64,000 nt of DNA from Branchipolynoe longqiensis (taxonomy: Eukaryota; Annelida; Polychaeta; Phyllodocida; Polynoidae). Below the pieces are notes generated by a model. That model saw only the letters and a list, made by a program, of their open reading frames with translations. It ran no database searches and was not told the origin of the DNA. Where the stretch lies: contig CM059190.1 in NCBI GenBank assembly GCA_030323885.1, positions 104,077,856-104,141,855 of the forward strand. The letters are read 5' to 3'. The stretch's first letter is position 1. Every line of letters starts with the position of its first letter. The position numbers and the translations under genes were made by a program. Below, one piece after another: positions 1 to 8,754 of the stretch.

Positions 1-40
1 ATTGTAAGCATTAAAAGACTTACAATTCCAGGGGGATGAG

Positions 41-190
41 TGTAGTGGTCTACACTGACCTCTCAGGCAAGTAACCACATAGACAGGTAGGCATGGGTAG
101 TGTGTTGATATCAGGGAGCCTAGGTGGTGTAATGGTTAGCACACTGGCCCGAAATTCAAAGAGATGTGGGTTCGAATCCTGCTCTAGGCG
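41..190 (+). repeat. tRNA-headed dispersed repeat (SINE-like), copy 1
   Basis: About 150 bp that recurs at the far end of the window (63851-64000). The last ~70 bp fold like a tRNA: the acceptor strand GCCTAGG at about 122 can pair with TCTAGGC near 188, the D-arm resembles tRNA-Gln/Glu, and a pol III B box GGTTCGAATCC lies near 169-179. The anticodon stem pairs poorly, so this is a tRNA-derived repeat head and not a functional tRNA gene. The upstream 75 bp is conserved in both copies, and a fragment recurs near 23372-23432. Confidence 0.65.
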
Positions 191-231
191 CAATATTTCC
201 CATTTTCATCACCCCCATGACATATATATGC

Positions 232-415
232 ATATATGATGTATAAGAATTATACAAGTATAACAACCCAGAATATGCCTCCTTTCCATCATCACTCATA
301 GAGCTCCGTGGACTGAAGGAGTCTGTCCTAGTCATCTACTGCTCCAGCTTCCCCAACCCCAGTTCTGATGGTGGCACCACCACCCTGCACACTGTAACCG
401 CCACTCACTGGACCG
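232..415 (+). repeat. Dispersed repeat family F, copy 1
   Basis: Closely matches 47236-47414. The family starts at a (TA)n tract with a conserved TGATGTATAAG-ATTATAC-AGTATAA block. It then has a variable middle and a GGTGGC(A/G)CCACC palindrome. Related copies lie at 1213-1378, 15418-15590, 22238-22445, 25018-25170 and 37632-37800. No coding capacity or TIR was recognised and the superfamily is unknown. Confidence 0.6.
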
Positions 416-427
416 CTGAAAATATAT

Positions 428-725
428 CTGTGTATGTGTGTGTGTGTGTGTGAGTGTGTGTGAGTGTGTGTGAGTGTGTGTGAGTGTGTGTGAGTGTGTG
501 TGAGTGTGAGTGTGTGTGAGTGTGTGTGAGTGTGTGTAAGTGTGTGTGAGTGTGTGTGAGTGTGTGTGAGTGTGTGTGAGTGTGTGTGAGTGTGTGTGAG
601 TGTGTGTGTGTCTGTGTGTGTGTGTCTGTGTGTGTATTAGACCAGCATATGTGTATGTCTGTCTGTGTGTCTGTGTGTATGTATATGTGTGTATGTGTGT
701 ATGTGCATATGTGCATATGTGTATA
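428..725. repeat. (TGTGTGAG)n / (TG)n microsatellite
   Basis: A long alternating purine-pyrimidine tract built from TGTGTGAG and TG units that decays into TGTATG. Open frames on both strands encode only His-Thr or Cys-Val repeats and are not genes. Confidence 0.95.
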
Positions 726-730
726 TGTAT

Positions 731-985
731 GGCAAGGTCCAAGGTCATATCAGGACAGTCCGCACTCATGATGACTTTAAAGTGCTGCCCCACTGGGAGA
801 CCAAGCCACTGGCACCATGTCCTGATATCCCACCCAGTCACATTATCCTGACACTGAGCACACCAGAAAGTGACAAACTACTTGTACCAATTTAGTAAGT
901 CATTGGTTTTGACTCGACCGGGAATCGAACTCCCGATCTCACGCACGGGAGGCCTGCGCTCTACCGATTCGGCCAGTGGGTCCGG
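731..985 (-). repeat. SINE family A (tRNA-derived), near full length
   Basis: On the minus strand this reads as a tRNA-like head (A box near 'ggccgaatcggtagagcgca', B box, then 'gagtcaaaaccaatgactta'), a body with 'tcaggataatgtgactg' and 'gggatatc', and the conserved 'cagcactataaagt' segment. The final stem-loop half and poly-AAC tail are truncated. It belongs to the most abundant repeat family in the window. Confidence 0.85.
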
Positions 986-1117
986 TATTGTGTATCTAGA
1001 TATGTGTACATGTGTTCATGGGTACGTGTGCATATGCACATATGCATCTATGTGCATATGTGTATGTGTATATGTGTCTATATGTACATAGGTACATGAC
1101 ATGTCTAGATGTAAAAT
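986..1117. repeat. Degenerate TATGTG/CATATG microsatellite
   Basis: Short TATGTGTATA and CATATG units with no gene-like content. Confidence 0.6.
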
Positions 1118-1174
1118 ATGTCGCCGGGAATATGACCTATGCTGCCGACAAGGCGTAAATCAATCAATCATCAA
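1118..1174 (+). repeat. LINE 3' tail fragment, (ATCA)n-ended
   Basis: Contains 'gaatatgacctatgctgccg', 'ggcgtaaa' and an (ATCA)n end. The same 3' end occurs at 7413-7552, 46530-46608 and 62170-62260. It is a severely 5'-truncated insertion of the RNase H-bearing LINE described at 45690. Confidence 0.75.
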
Positions 1175-1212
1175 TGTGCATATACATATGTAGATAGATG
1201 TATCGGTGAATA

Positions 1213-1374
1213 TAATTTTATAAATACTCCGGTGCGACTGACACTGGTCTACATCCGGTGGAGGTGAGGAGGCCGCAGGTGGTGCCACCGGTACAGTGTT
1301 GGGTCTTACGGAGTATAACAATAATGATAATAATTCCCTTATGTATATTTATACTCGCATAATTCGTTATACAC

Positions 1375-1378
<4 letters not shown>
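1213..1378 (-). repeat. Dispersed repeat family F, copy 2
   Basis: The reverse complement starts at the (TA)n tract and carries the TGTATAAC-ATTATGCGAGTATAA block plus the GGTGGCACCACC palindrome. It is closest to 22238-22445, with which it shares a 'cggtggaggtgaggagg' segment. Confidence 0.55.

Positions 1379-1405
<27 letters not shown>
1379..1405. repeat. (TA)n microsatellite
   Basis: Uninterrupted TA dinucleotides. A similar tract lies at 6851-6868, on the other side of the DIRS pair. The mini-DIRS relic and the full DIRS element may therefore both have inserted into one ancestral TA tract. Confidence 0.9.
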
Positions 1406-1408
<3 letters not shown>

Positions 1409-1724
1409 TTAGTTAGACAAATCTTACCTGGGTATAGATGATGGATAACTATTGTTTTACCGAGGTAGGAGCCTCGGTTAGACGTGGGCGAGGGAGAAGG
1501 AAGCACATCCGGGTCCAGCAATCTTTACCTACTAATTCAGGATAAAAATGATTAAAAAAAAACAAAAAACTATGGTCATGTGACCTAATCTTGGTACAAG
1601 TGATTGAATAGACGTGGCAGGGTGTGGTGGGTGGGCCCTCGCCCACGTCTAACCGAGGCTCCTACCTCGGTAAAACAATAGTTATCCATCATCTATACCC
1701 AGGTAAGATTCGTCTAACTGATCT
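1406..1724 (+). mobile_element. Miniature DIRS-like relic with inverted terminal arms
   Basis: Two ~89-bp arms (1406-1494 and 1636-1724) are near-perfect reverse complements around a 141-bp spacer. Just inside the left arm, 1491-1522 is identical, in reverse complement, to 6782-6813, which is the subterminal sequence of the neighbouring DIRS element. The arms differ from that element's ITR but share its TACCGAGGTA-like start. The simplest reading is an internally deleted non-autonomous element of a sister DIRS family. It has no coding sequence, and its right arm touches the ITR of the full element. Confidence 0.65.
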
Positions 1725-1768
1725 ATTTTACCTCGGTATACCGCCTCTGGCTAGCCGCAGGCTAGGGA
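1724..1768. repeat. DIRS left inverted terminal repeat
   Basis: Begins TATTTTACCTCGGTATACC and continues through 'ctagccgcaggctaggga'. It is the reverse complement of 6809-6853. This is the 3' terminus relative to the coding strand. Confidence 0.9.
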
Positions 1769-1941
1769 GACCTTTACGTAATATCATTTTTATCCTGATA
1801 TTCCTGTTAGTTACTATTCTATTATCAAGTCTTATTTAAGTATGTTTGTACAATTGTTATGACAAAAAAGCGAAAAAGTGCACTTTGTCTCACCTGTGTC
1901 TTTTAGTTGGTGAGTAGCCTCTGTGCAATAGGTTGAGGCTT

Positions 1942-3012
1942 CTATAGTCGCTTGTGATAATGTTTTGCAAACGATCTAGCAGTTTTCCATCCTGCATGAG
2001 CCAGGATCCGTTTCACGGAAATTCCAAGTAATCTGGCCTTAGATACCATTGCACCACGTGTCGAGTGCGATGAATATCTGTTTGTTTTTACTCCTGAAAG
2101 TTTTAACACAGTCATGGTCCATCTGGCGAGGGTGTCCCTCGAAATGCCCTTGTCTGGCTTACTAAAGCTCACCAAAAGCTGCCTTGAGTTGCGTATTGTT
2201 CGTGTCTTGGATATATATGTCCGTATTGCGGAGACTACACATAATTTGCGATCCTCTGTGAAACTAGTGACACTTATTATCGACAGGGGATCACCTAAAC
2301 GATTTGATTTCAACAAAGTTGTGAGATCAAACGTTGCTTCCTTGCTATCGATTTCAAGACCATTGAGCGACAGTGCGACTATTGTTTGGCCCCTGTGTCC
2401 TGTAACGAGCAGAAGGAGCAAAGGTACTTTGAAGCCTAATAGCTTAACGTCCAGGAACTTATTCTCTGGCCATTCCTTGAAGAGTTTAAACACAAGAGAA
2501 ACATCCCAAAACCTATTATATTTGGGTTTGGGAGGGTTCCTCTGATAAATTGATCGTACGATCCAGCAAATAACATGATGTTTTCCCATTGTTTCTCCAT
2601 TAATCCTAGGTAGGATTATTGATAGCGCACATCTGGCTGCATTGATAGCGCCATACCCTAAACCTTCGTCTTCCAAAAAACGTAGGAAACGTCCTACCTG
2701 GGATATTGTTGGGTTCATAGGCTTAACTTTCTTAAGTAAGCAATAAATACCCCATTTCTTTAAATACGTGGTATACATTTTCACAGTTCCCTTCCTCCAG
2801 GTGTGAGAGACCAACCATTGTTGTGTAATCTTATCCAAGCCGAATTGTTCCAAATATTTATTTAAAAAAGGAATGCTACCAAAGGAGTCGTCGACACGTT
2901 TCCGTGGCATGCTAACGGTCCCTGATGTGTCAGGTTTCCTCGGTATCTTGGGAAGCGTAGCATGCTTTTGGCCGTCGCGACTAATCTCGCTAGCCACGGT
3001 TGAGTGTCCCAT
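1942..3012 (-). CDS. YR: DIRS tyrosine recombinase (integrase)
   Basis: A 356-aa open frame with an intact C-terminal tyrosine recombinase domain. Visible catalytic positions are Arg207 in TGHRGQ, His316 and Arg319 in HSTR, His339 in AHAGW, and the nucleophile candidate Tyr352 in the last residues (HYHKRL). The N-terminal ~150 residues contain the usual helical core-binding region (KGTVKMYTTYLKKW). In DIRS elements this enzyme inserts the circular cDNA in place of a DDE integrase. The frame overlaps the upstream domain ORF by ~150 nt in another frame, which is typical of DIRS. The start Met at 3012 lies inside that overlap, so the true start is uncertain. Nothing catalytic is missing. Confidence 0.9.
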   Translation of the reverse strand: MGHSTVASEISRDGQKHATLPKIPRKPDTSGTVSMPRKRVDDSFGSIPFLNKYLEQFGLDKITQQWLVSHTWRKGTVKMYTTYLKKWGIYCLLKKVKPMNPTISQVGRFLRFLEDEGLGYGAINAARCALSIILPRINGETMGKHHVICWIVRSIYQRNPPKPKYNRFWDVSLVFKLFKEWPENKFLDVKLLGFKVPLLLLLVTGHRGQTIVALSLNGLEIDSKEATFDLTTLLKSNRLGDPLSIISVTSFTEDRKLCVVSAIRTYISKTRTIRNSRQLLVSFSKPDKGISRDTLARWTMTVLKLSGVKTNRYSSHSTRGAMVSKARLLGISVKRILAHAGWKTARSFAKHYHKRL

Positions 3013-3380
3013 TCGGGGACGATGAGGATGGCATGTGTTTTCTCCATTAGTATCTTTCGGGCGACTTTGCTAATAATGGTAAAAGGGGGGAAAATGTAAA
3101 AGAAATGATTTTGCCAAGTTAGCGAGAAGGCATCTATGTGCCAAGCATTTGGTTCTGGGTGCCACAAAACATATTTCTCCAGTTTAAAGTTATTACGTGA
3201 AGCAAATAAATCTATATCCGGCCAGCCCCATAATTTACAGAGTTGTTTGAAAATTGATGGGTTTAGTGACCACTCTAAGTGGTCATGGAAATGGCGACTC
3301 ATCTTATCGGCAAGGCAATTCTGCGTTCCGGGTATGTGTGTTATTGTTAACCAGACGTCAAACTTTTGCGCCAATTCCAA
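2862..3380 (-). pseudogene. DIRS RNase H C-terminus plus DIRS-specific (methyltransferase-like) domain
   Basis: A 172-codon open segment in a different frame from the preceding RNase H piece. Its first ~30 residues supply the end of RNase H, including the conserved His-Ile-Pro-Gly and Ala-Asp positions (HIPGTQNCLADKMSR, Asp25). Downstream blocks DLFASR (57-62), HIDAFSLTW (81-89) and FPPF (97-100) match the domain that follows RNase H in DIRS elements, often called a DAM-like methyltransferase domain. The Met at position 1 is not a real start; the segment should be continuous with 3347-3769, and a one-base slip near 3375 breaks it. Confidence 0.8.
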
Positions 3381-3769
3381 ATGAGTAGTGCCAACTCGTT
3401 ACACTTAATAGATTTTGTACCTCCCATATTTCTGACATAAGCCATGGCTGTGGTGTTATCCGTAAGGATACAAACATTATTTTTGGGTACTTTAACAAGG
3501 CTGGTTAAACCTAAGTAAATGGCTCGTAATTCTAAAACATTAATATGTTCAGAAATTTCCGATTCTAGCCATCGTCCCCCCATTGCTACATCATTGTGAT
3601 GTGCCCCCCAACCTTGGAGTGACGCATCAGTCGTAACTGTAGTATTGGGCTCACCCATTCGAATGGGATTGGGGGAGTTATCAAAGTGACTTAGCCACCA
3701 AAAAATGTCGGCTAGTCCACTTTCAGAGATAAACATTGTCTTTTCAAAGTTACCCTTGGCGCGGGCCAA
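3347..3769 (-). pseudogene. DIRS RNase H domain (N-terminal part), frameshifted
   Basis: An open segment of ~140 codons carrying three of the four acidic RNase H residues: Asp48 in TTDASLQGWG, Glu80 in NVLELRAI and Asp104 in LTDNTTAMAYV. The fourth lies in the next frame. RNase H removes RNA from the RNA:DNA hybrid during reverse transcription. It begins with a Leu codon and has no plausible start, so it should be fused to the RT upstream. A one-base change in the AAAA run near 3770 puts a stop at the RT end. A second slip near 3375 ends it early in WNWRKSLTSG. Confidence 0.85.
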
Positions 3770-3771
3770 AG

Positions 3772-4836
3772 CTAGATTTTATCGATTTCCAGGGACTTAA
3801 TGTGTGCGGCCCCATATAGAATAGCAGGGCTGTATGAAATCATTATACCGATTAAGACTGCGACCTGTCTTATCTTTGGCCTAGAAATGTCTAACAGCTG
3901 TATCGCTGTGTCCCGCAGCTTATCTTTCTTTTGTTGTGTAAGTGACACGGTCATAGCCGTCGTGTTCAAAATGAAGCCTAGACACTTAAGCTGCTTAGTA
4001 GGAGAAAACACGGATTTCTTAGCATGAATGAAGAAACCCAAGTTTGAGAACAGTTGACATAAATCTTGAACGGCGAGCTCGCATTGTTCGAAAGATTGTC
4101 CCATAATGAAAGAATCATCAATGTATGGAAACATACAATGCCCAAGTTTAGCCATGTGTGAAAAAAACGGTTTCAACAACTTAGTAAAAAGTTGTGGCGC
4201 ACACGCCAAACCATTAGGTACGCAGGTAAATTCAAAAAGCTGGTCATTCCAAACAAACCGTAAATATTTGCGATACCCCTCTTGAATAGGGACGGTATAG
4301 TAAGCATCTCTTAAATCAACACTTGCTAGCCAACACTCTGGGGTGATCAAATCGCGAGCTGTTTCTAAAGAAAACATTTTGAAATGTTGGTATTCAATGA
4401 TTTCATTCAATTTAGTTAAGTCTAAAATCATGCGAATAGACCCATCTGGTTTAGGAGTGGAGAAAATATTTGAAATGAATTCACCTTTAGCATGTTGTAC
4501 TCTTTTGACAATGCCTTTGGCTTCAAAAACCCCAACCTGTTCATTTAGTTGAAATTTTTCGTGCGAATTGAACTTATATGGAAAAGGTGCTCTTTTCTGT
4601 ACAGGGAATTCTGTGAAAGGAATTGCAATGCCTTTAACAATACTAAGAACCTCTGGGTTAGTGGTTAATTGTTGCCATTGTTCTAAACAATTAACAATGT
4701 TGCCCGCTTGAAAAAGGCTTACGTCAGTTTGAGTTTCCTCTGTGACCATGTCAGGGCCAGGCTGCTGAAAAGTTTGTGTGGCGTTCTCTACCTGTTCCCT
4801 GGTTTGGGGAACTGCGGCTTGGGGACAAAGTCCCAT
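3772..4836 (-). CDS. RT: DIRS reverse transcriptase
   Basis: A 354-aa frame with the RT fingers and palm. Motif A is VDLRDAY (173-179, Asp174). Motif B region is NGLACAPQLFTK (208-219). Motif C is YIDD (238-241) and the LGF block is at 286-288. These are characteristic of DIRS/Ty3-like RTs, and YIDD is intact. The first ~60 residues overlap the Gag-like ORF by 49 nt in another frame, so translation probably relies on frameshifting or re-initiation. The frame stops at LEIDKI, where related elements read straight into RNase H; a one-base frameshift near 3770 explains this. Confidence 0.92.
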   Translation of the reverse strand: MGLCPQAAVPQTREQVENATQTFQQPGPDMVTEETQTDVSLFQAGNIVNCLEQWQQLTTNPEVLSIVKGIAIPFTEFPVQKRAPFPYKFNSHEKFQLNEQVGVFEAKGIVKRVQHAKGEFISNIFSTPKPDGSIRMILDLTKLNEIIEYQHFKMFSLETARDLITPECWLASVDLRDAYYTVPIQEGYRKYLRFVWNDQLFEFTCVPNGLACAPQLFTKLLKPFFSHMAKLGHCMFPYIDDSFIMGQSFEQCELAVQDLCQLFSNLGFFIHAKKSVFSPTKQLKCLGFILNTTAMTVSLTQQKKDKLRDTAIQLLDISRPKIRQVAVLIGIMISYSPAILYGAAHIKSLEIDKI

Positions 4837-6131
4837 TTGTAACCGAGGTTGTCGTTCCAGTTTGAGGATTGTCTGTCACCTCGACCTCTTCCCCTCTGGT
4901 TGAATGCGAAGGATGGGCCTCCCCTGAATGGCCTTCCTCCCCGGCGGAAGCGAAAATCCGTGCGGCTGCGGCGGAACCCGAGTGGGTTTTGTGATTTACG
5001 GCCCTTGAGTTCCGTGTTCTTAGCACTCTTAGTGTCCACCTCTACCTGCTTGTACAAATAAGCAAGCTGACCCCCAAACATCTTGGACTTGTCCACAGGT
5101 TTGCCTTTGATGGGGGTATGTCCGGAATAGACGGTGTATTCCTTGCCGTCATGGTCCGTCATCTTCTTTGACCGGGCGACCTCTTTGCCCGTGTCGGTAG
5201 TGACGGATTTAAAGACATTTTCGAAGCGGCGATGTGTCATGTAGTTGCTCACTGCAGCGAGCAAGGCAATGCCCCTATCCATTACCCGAGCTAAGGATGA
5301 GAACTTATTCTCGGTCTGCATGCGGTTAGCAATGGGGATAATAGAAGTCAAGGAGCCCAAAACTGCCTTATGAATTACAGAAAGGGCAGTTTCATAGCGG
5401 CGACGTTCGTCGGACAGATGGATGCCAGCATCCATCTCCTTACACACAGTAGCGGGAATACCTTTGACGCCGGAAATCTGTTCAGTCAATTTATTAATGA
5501 CCTCAACTGGTTTGAACGTTGTAAAGTGGCCATTGACGGTATTCCTCATCATGGTTGTGGTACGCACCTTTTTTGCCTTTTTCTTGACAATCTTCTTGCC
5601 AACCTTAGCGCCTATTTTGGCGTACACTCCCGCGCATTCCGTATCGGAATCTGATTCCGTAGAAGAGGAGTCGTTTGACGAGTCCGAGGATGAGTCTTTC
5701 TTTTTCTTTTTCTTTTTCTTGGACTTCTTAGGGCGTTTAGCGTTTGAGGCTTTGGTGAACTCATCACCTGAGCTGCTAACAGTGCGGCGTTTCTTGCCGC
5801 GCGCTTTCGGTTTCGGAACCTCGGGGGCCGAAACCGTGTCCTCCTCGTCATCAGAAAAGTCCTCCCAATCCTCATCAGGGATTTGGGGAGGGCCCGCAAA
5901 GGAAAGAGCCTGGAATTGGCGCATCTTGTCCTCCATCATGGCTGCCATCTTAGCCTCCCAATCACTTGGTTGAGGTGGCTGGTCACTGTCCCGGTCGGAA
6001 ACCTGTGCCCTGGGCTGTGGAGACGGCGGAGCCGTAGGCGCTGGTGACGAATCGTAATCCGTAGGGGCAATGCCCTCTGCTGCCGCAGGCTGCTTATTCC
6101 GCCGAGTGGCCATCGGTTCCTGTAACGACAA
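4788..6131 (-). CDS. gag: DIRS Gag-like protein
   Basis: A 447-aa frame, first ORF of the element. The N-terminus is Pro/Ser-rich with an acidic patch (DEDWEDFSDDEED, 86-98). A lysine run (132-145) follows, and then a Ser/Asp stretch resembling a nuclear-localisation or nucleic-acid-binding linker. A helical middle contains NGHFTTFKPVEVINKLTEQI. The C-terminus (392-447) is Arg/Gly-rich (RRGGRPFRGG, QRGRGRGDRQ), likely RNA-binding in place of a zinc knuckle. DIRS ORF1 proteins are poorly conserved, so the assignment rests on position and composition. A second Met at residue 7 is an alternative start. The frame is unbroken. Confidence 0.8.
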   Translation of the reverse strand: MSLQEPMATRRNKQPAAAEGIAPTDYDSSPAPTAPPSPQPRAQVSDRDSDQPPQPSDWEAKMAAMMEDKMRQFQALSFAGPPQIPDEDWEDFSDDEEDTVSAPEVPKPKARGKKRRTVSSSGDEFTKASNAKRPKKSKKKKKKKKDSSSDSSNDSSSTESDSDTECAGVYAKIGAKVGKKIVKKKAKKVRTTTMMRNTVNGHFTTFKPVEVINKLTEQISGVKGIPATVCKEMDAGIHLSDERRRYETALSVIHKAVLGSLTSIIPIANRMQTENKFSSLARVMDRGIALLAAVSNYMTHRRFENVFKSVTTDTGKEVARSKKMTDHDGKEYTVYSGHTPIKGKPVDKSKMFGGQLAYLYKQVEVDTKSAKNTELKGRKSQNPLGFRRSRTDFRFRRGGRPFRGGPSFAFNQRGRGRGDRQSSNWNDNLGYKWDFVPKPQFPKPGNR

Positions 6132-6808
6132 AAGTGTTACTTAACCGGAATCATCTCAACCACACAAAGTGTAACCAGTAAACTGGGTTGAGGTATATGG
6201 TACAGAATAGCGTGTATTACAATGTTTCAGTACAGGCGTGAAGCTAACTTTTGCCATAGGGTTATGGTAACGAAACCAACCAAACGGGGGGTATCGATCC
6301 AAAGATCGCCCACTCTCTCTGTTCCGTACACTTCTCCCACCCGCGGCTACGACGCCAGCAAGTTGGAGAAAATATTACGAAACTCGGAGGTTCGCCTTAA
6401 AGCCGGTCTGGGGTGTCTATACAAAACACCCAGAAGCATCCCCAACAACATCCTCTATTCAGGATCCGGGAGAATTTTCTTAGAAAATGAGCAACTCGGG
6501 TTACCATTTCTCCCTGTCTCAAAAACAGGTGTCGATAGAACAAAGGACTATCGGTTTCGTATGTGCCAGCGGCACCCAGTGTTCTATCCTCAAGTAAAAA
6601 ACACGTACAAAGTCCAAAATGGACCTGAGAAAGTTCTGAACTTTCATAATGTGATGCTATAAAGCATCATACACAGTTTAAGCTAAGATTCCATTACTTA
6701 ATTTGTGAATAAGTAGAGTTAGTAGATAAATCCTGTTGGAGCAACTCACAAACGTCCTCCCGTTGTGAGTCACTTATGCTAATTGCTGGACCCGGATGTG
6801 CTTCCTTC
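6132..6808 (-). other. DIRS 5' leader, no coding signal
   Basis: About 680 bp between the Gag start and the terminal repeat. A 146-codon plus-strand frame (6222-6662) is antisense to the element and has no recognisable domain. The outer part, 6782-6813, is duplicated in the mini-DIRS relic at 1491-1522. A promoter is expected here but no clear TATA box or initiator was identified. Confidence 0.6.
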
Positions 6809-6853
6809 TCCCTAGCCTGCGGCTAGCCAGAGGCGGTATACCGAGGTAAAATA
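6809..6853. repeat. DIRS right inverted terminal repeat
   Basis: Reverse complement of 1724-1768, ending CCGAGGTAAAATA and running directly into a (TA)n tract. This is the 5' terminus relative to the coding strand. Confidence 0.9.
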
Positions 6854-7412
6854 TATATATATATATGTGTGTGTGTAGATATGCATATTTATATGCATGT
6901 ATACGTATATACATACATATATACATAGTGCTAAAATAAGTTATAAGGAGACCAGCATAACCGAGTTAAGCTATGGGTAACAGAGAAACATGAATAACAA
7001 ACAACACTAGACAACTGAGACTGAGAAGAGTCCTAAGTCCTAAGACGCAGCAGCTATGTGAGAACAGGTGGTGGAAGTGTGGCGGGGGGGTCGAGGATGT
7101 GGGGGTGAGGGGGGTGAGGAGGATGAGGAGGGGGGTTAGGGGGTGAGTTTATTTCCGTTTTGTAAACAGTCGAGGAGCATGCCGGGGGTCGCTACATAAC
7201 AACAATGATGATTCAGCAAAAAGTTTAAAGTCACTCAGCGCAGTGGAGAGGTCATTATGGAGACCGGAGGAATGTTCCACCACACGCCGCCAGGTGCGCC
7301 CCAGTCGGGCCCTGGCGATGGACGTGTGACCCCCGCACTGCGCACCACGTGTGCTGTAACCCCCCCCCCCCCTCCCCAACACACACACCCCTCTCTCTCT
7401 CTCTCTCTCCCC
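6854..7412. other. Non-coding stretch: TA/TG microsatellite, G-rich and C-rich tracts
   Basis: TA/TG repeats to ~6930, apparently unique sequence, a GGGGTGAGG-type G-rich tract at 7078-7145, and a poly-C plus (CT)n tract at 7357-7410. No gene or RNA is supported. Confidence 0.6.
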
Positions 7413-7552
7413 AAAATTCATGAGTGTCCATTGACACAAACTTGATAGTATGCTTTTACATGTAAAAGCGAGGGTTTGAACAAAAACAAACATTTCTCGC
7501 CGTGGATATGGCCTATGCTGCTGACACGGCGTAAAGCAACCATCAATCAATC
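7413..7552 (+). mobile_element. LINE 3' end fragment, (ATCA)n-ended
   Basis: Matches the 3' UTR of the LINE at 46460-46608: 'gagtgtccattg', a hairpin 'gcttttacatgtaaaagc', 'acatttctcgccg' and the (ATCA)n end. It is 5'-truncated and non-coding. Confidence 0.8.
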
Positions 7553-7578
7553 TCTCTCCAACCCCTACATACGACACA

Positions 7579-7898
7579 TGGCCGAATCGGTAGAACGCAG
7601 GCCTCGCATGCGGGAGTGTTCGACTCCCGGTCGAGTCAAAGTAATGACTTATAGAATTGATATTTGTCAGTTCCTATCCTGGCACTCAGCATTAATAGGA
7701 TATGGCAAGGACTGGTTAGCTCAGTGTTAGGATAATGTGACTGAGTGGGATATCAGTTGATGGTGCTCGCGGTGTGGTCTCCCAGTGGGGCAGGACTATA
7801 AAGTCGACATGAGCGCACATTGTGAAAAGTCGGTACCCGTCCTGATGTGACATTAGATGTTGTCAGGACGTGAAGCTCCAACAACCAAACCAACCAAT
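7579..7898 (+). repeat. SINE family A, full length
   Basis: A complete copy with the tRNA-like head (A box at 7581, B box near 7617), the body and the terminal stem-loop CGTCCTG...CAGGACG. It ends in AACCAA-type repeats that run into the following (CA)n tract. Confidence 0.9.
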
Positions 7899-8180
7899 CG
7901 CACACAGACAGACACAGACACACAGACACACATACAGACACACAGACAGACACACAGACAGACACACAAGACACATATACACAGACACACATACACACAG
8001 CCACATAGATACAGACACACAGACAAACATACTCACATACACAGACACACAAAACAGACGCACAAACACAAATACACAGACACAAAGACTCAGACACACA
8101 GACACAAATACACAGACATAAAGACAGAGACAAACAGACACACATACACACAGACACAAATACATAGACACACAGACCGC
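7899..8180. repeat. (CAGACACA)n microsatellite
   Basis: Degenerate CA/CAGA tract that probably grew from the tail of the SINE just upstream. Confidence 0.9.
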
Positions 8181-8234
8181 GAGCTCTGTCCTTAGACAGG
8201 GCGACGAGGAGTTAGGTAAGGAGTACAGGATGGG

Positions 8235-8360
8235 CCTGTCATTGTGTGTGTGTGTGGGGGGGTATGGGGTATGTGTGTGTGTGGAGGGAGGTATGGGGTA
8301 TGTGTGTGCGGGGGGAGCCATGGGGTATGTGTGTGTGTGTGGGGGGGGGGGGTGTTGTAC
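8235..8360. repeat. (TGTGTG)n and GGGGTATG G-rich tract
   Basis: Three repeats of a ~40-bp TG/GGGGTATGGGG unit ending in a G run. It has G-quadruplex potential on the plus strand. Confidence 0.8.
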
Positions 8361-8414
8361 CTTTTATGTATGTGTCGCGCCCAGGCATCAGCATCCAGAT
8401 GAACATCAGCACTC

Positions 8415-8690
8415 CACCCTATCACCCCCTCACCCACACCCACCACACCCTCTCACTCACACACACACCACACCACCCCCTCGCCCACACCCACCACACC
8501 CTCTCACTCACACACACACCACACCACCCCCTCACCCACAAGCACCACAGCCTCTCACCCACATACCACACCACACCACACCTTCACCCACACCCACATC
8601 ACCCTCGCACTCACCCACACCCACCGCACCCTCTCACTCTCACACATACTACACCACCTCCTCACACACCCTCCTCGCCCCCCCCCCCCC
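8415..8690. repeat. CACCCACACC minisatellite
   Basis: Tandem ~50-bp units of CACACCCACCACACCCTCTCACTC type, ending in a poly-C run. The open frames are compositional artefacts. Confidence 0.85.
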
Positions 8691-8754
8691 AGGCACCCCT
8701 CCCCTCTCCTTCGCCAACACCTCTCGTCCTCACAGTTGCCACCTTTACAGATAA

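Larger units (their letters stand above)
1724..6853 (-). mobile_element. DIRS-type tyrosine-recombinase retrotransposon, nearly full length
   Basis: A 5.1-kb element bounded by ~45-bp inverted terminal repeats, coding on the minus strand. The order is leader, Gag-like ORF, reverse transcriptase, RNase H, DIRS-specific domain and tyrosine recombinase. Known DIRS elements replicate through a circular DNA intermediate that is integrated by the recombinase, without target-site duplication; none is seen here. ITRs in inverted orientation fit DIRS rather than Ngaro or PAT split direct repeats. No internal complementary region could be recognised by eye. Two frameshifts separate RT from the rest of RNase H, so this copy is probably inactive unless they are sequencing errors. 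Confidence 0.92.

Noticed and set aside
119..188. Functional tRNA gene
   Set aside because: Acceptor, D and T arms pair but the anticodon stem does not, and the sequence lies in a dispersed repeat with conserved flanks.
6222..6662. 146-codon plus-strand frame in the DIRS leader
   Set aside because: Antisense to the element, no domain, and no equivalent gene known in DIRS elements.
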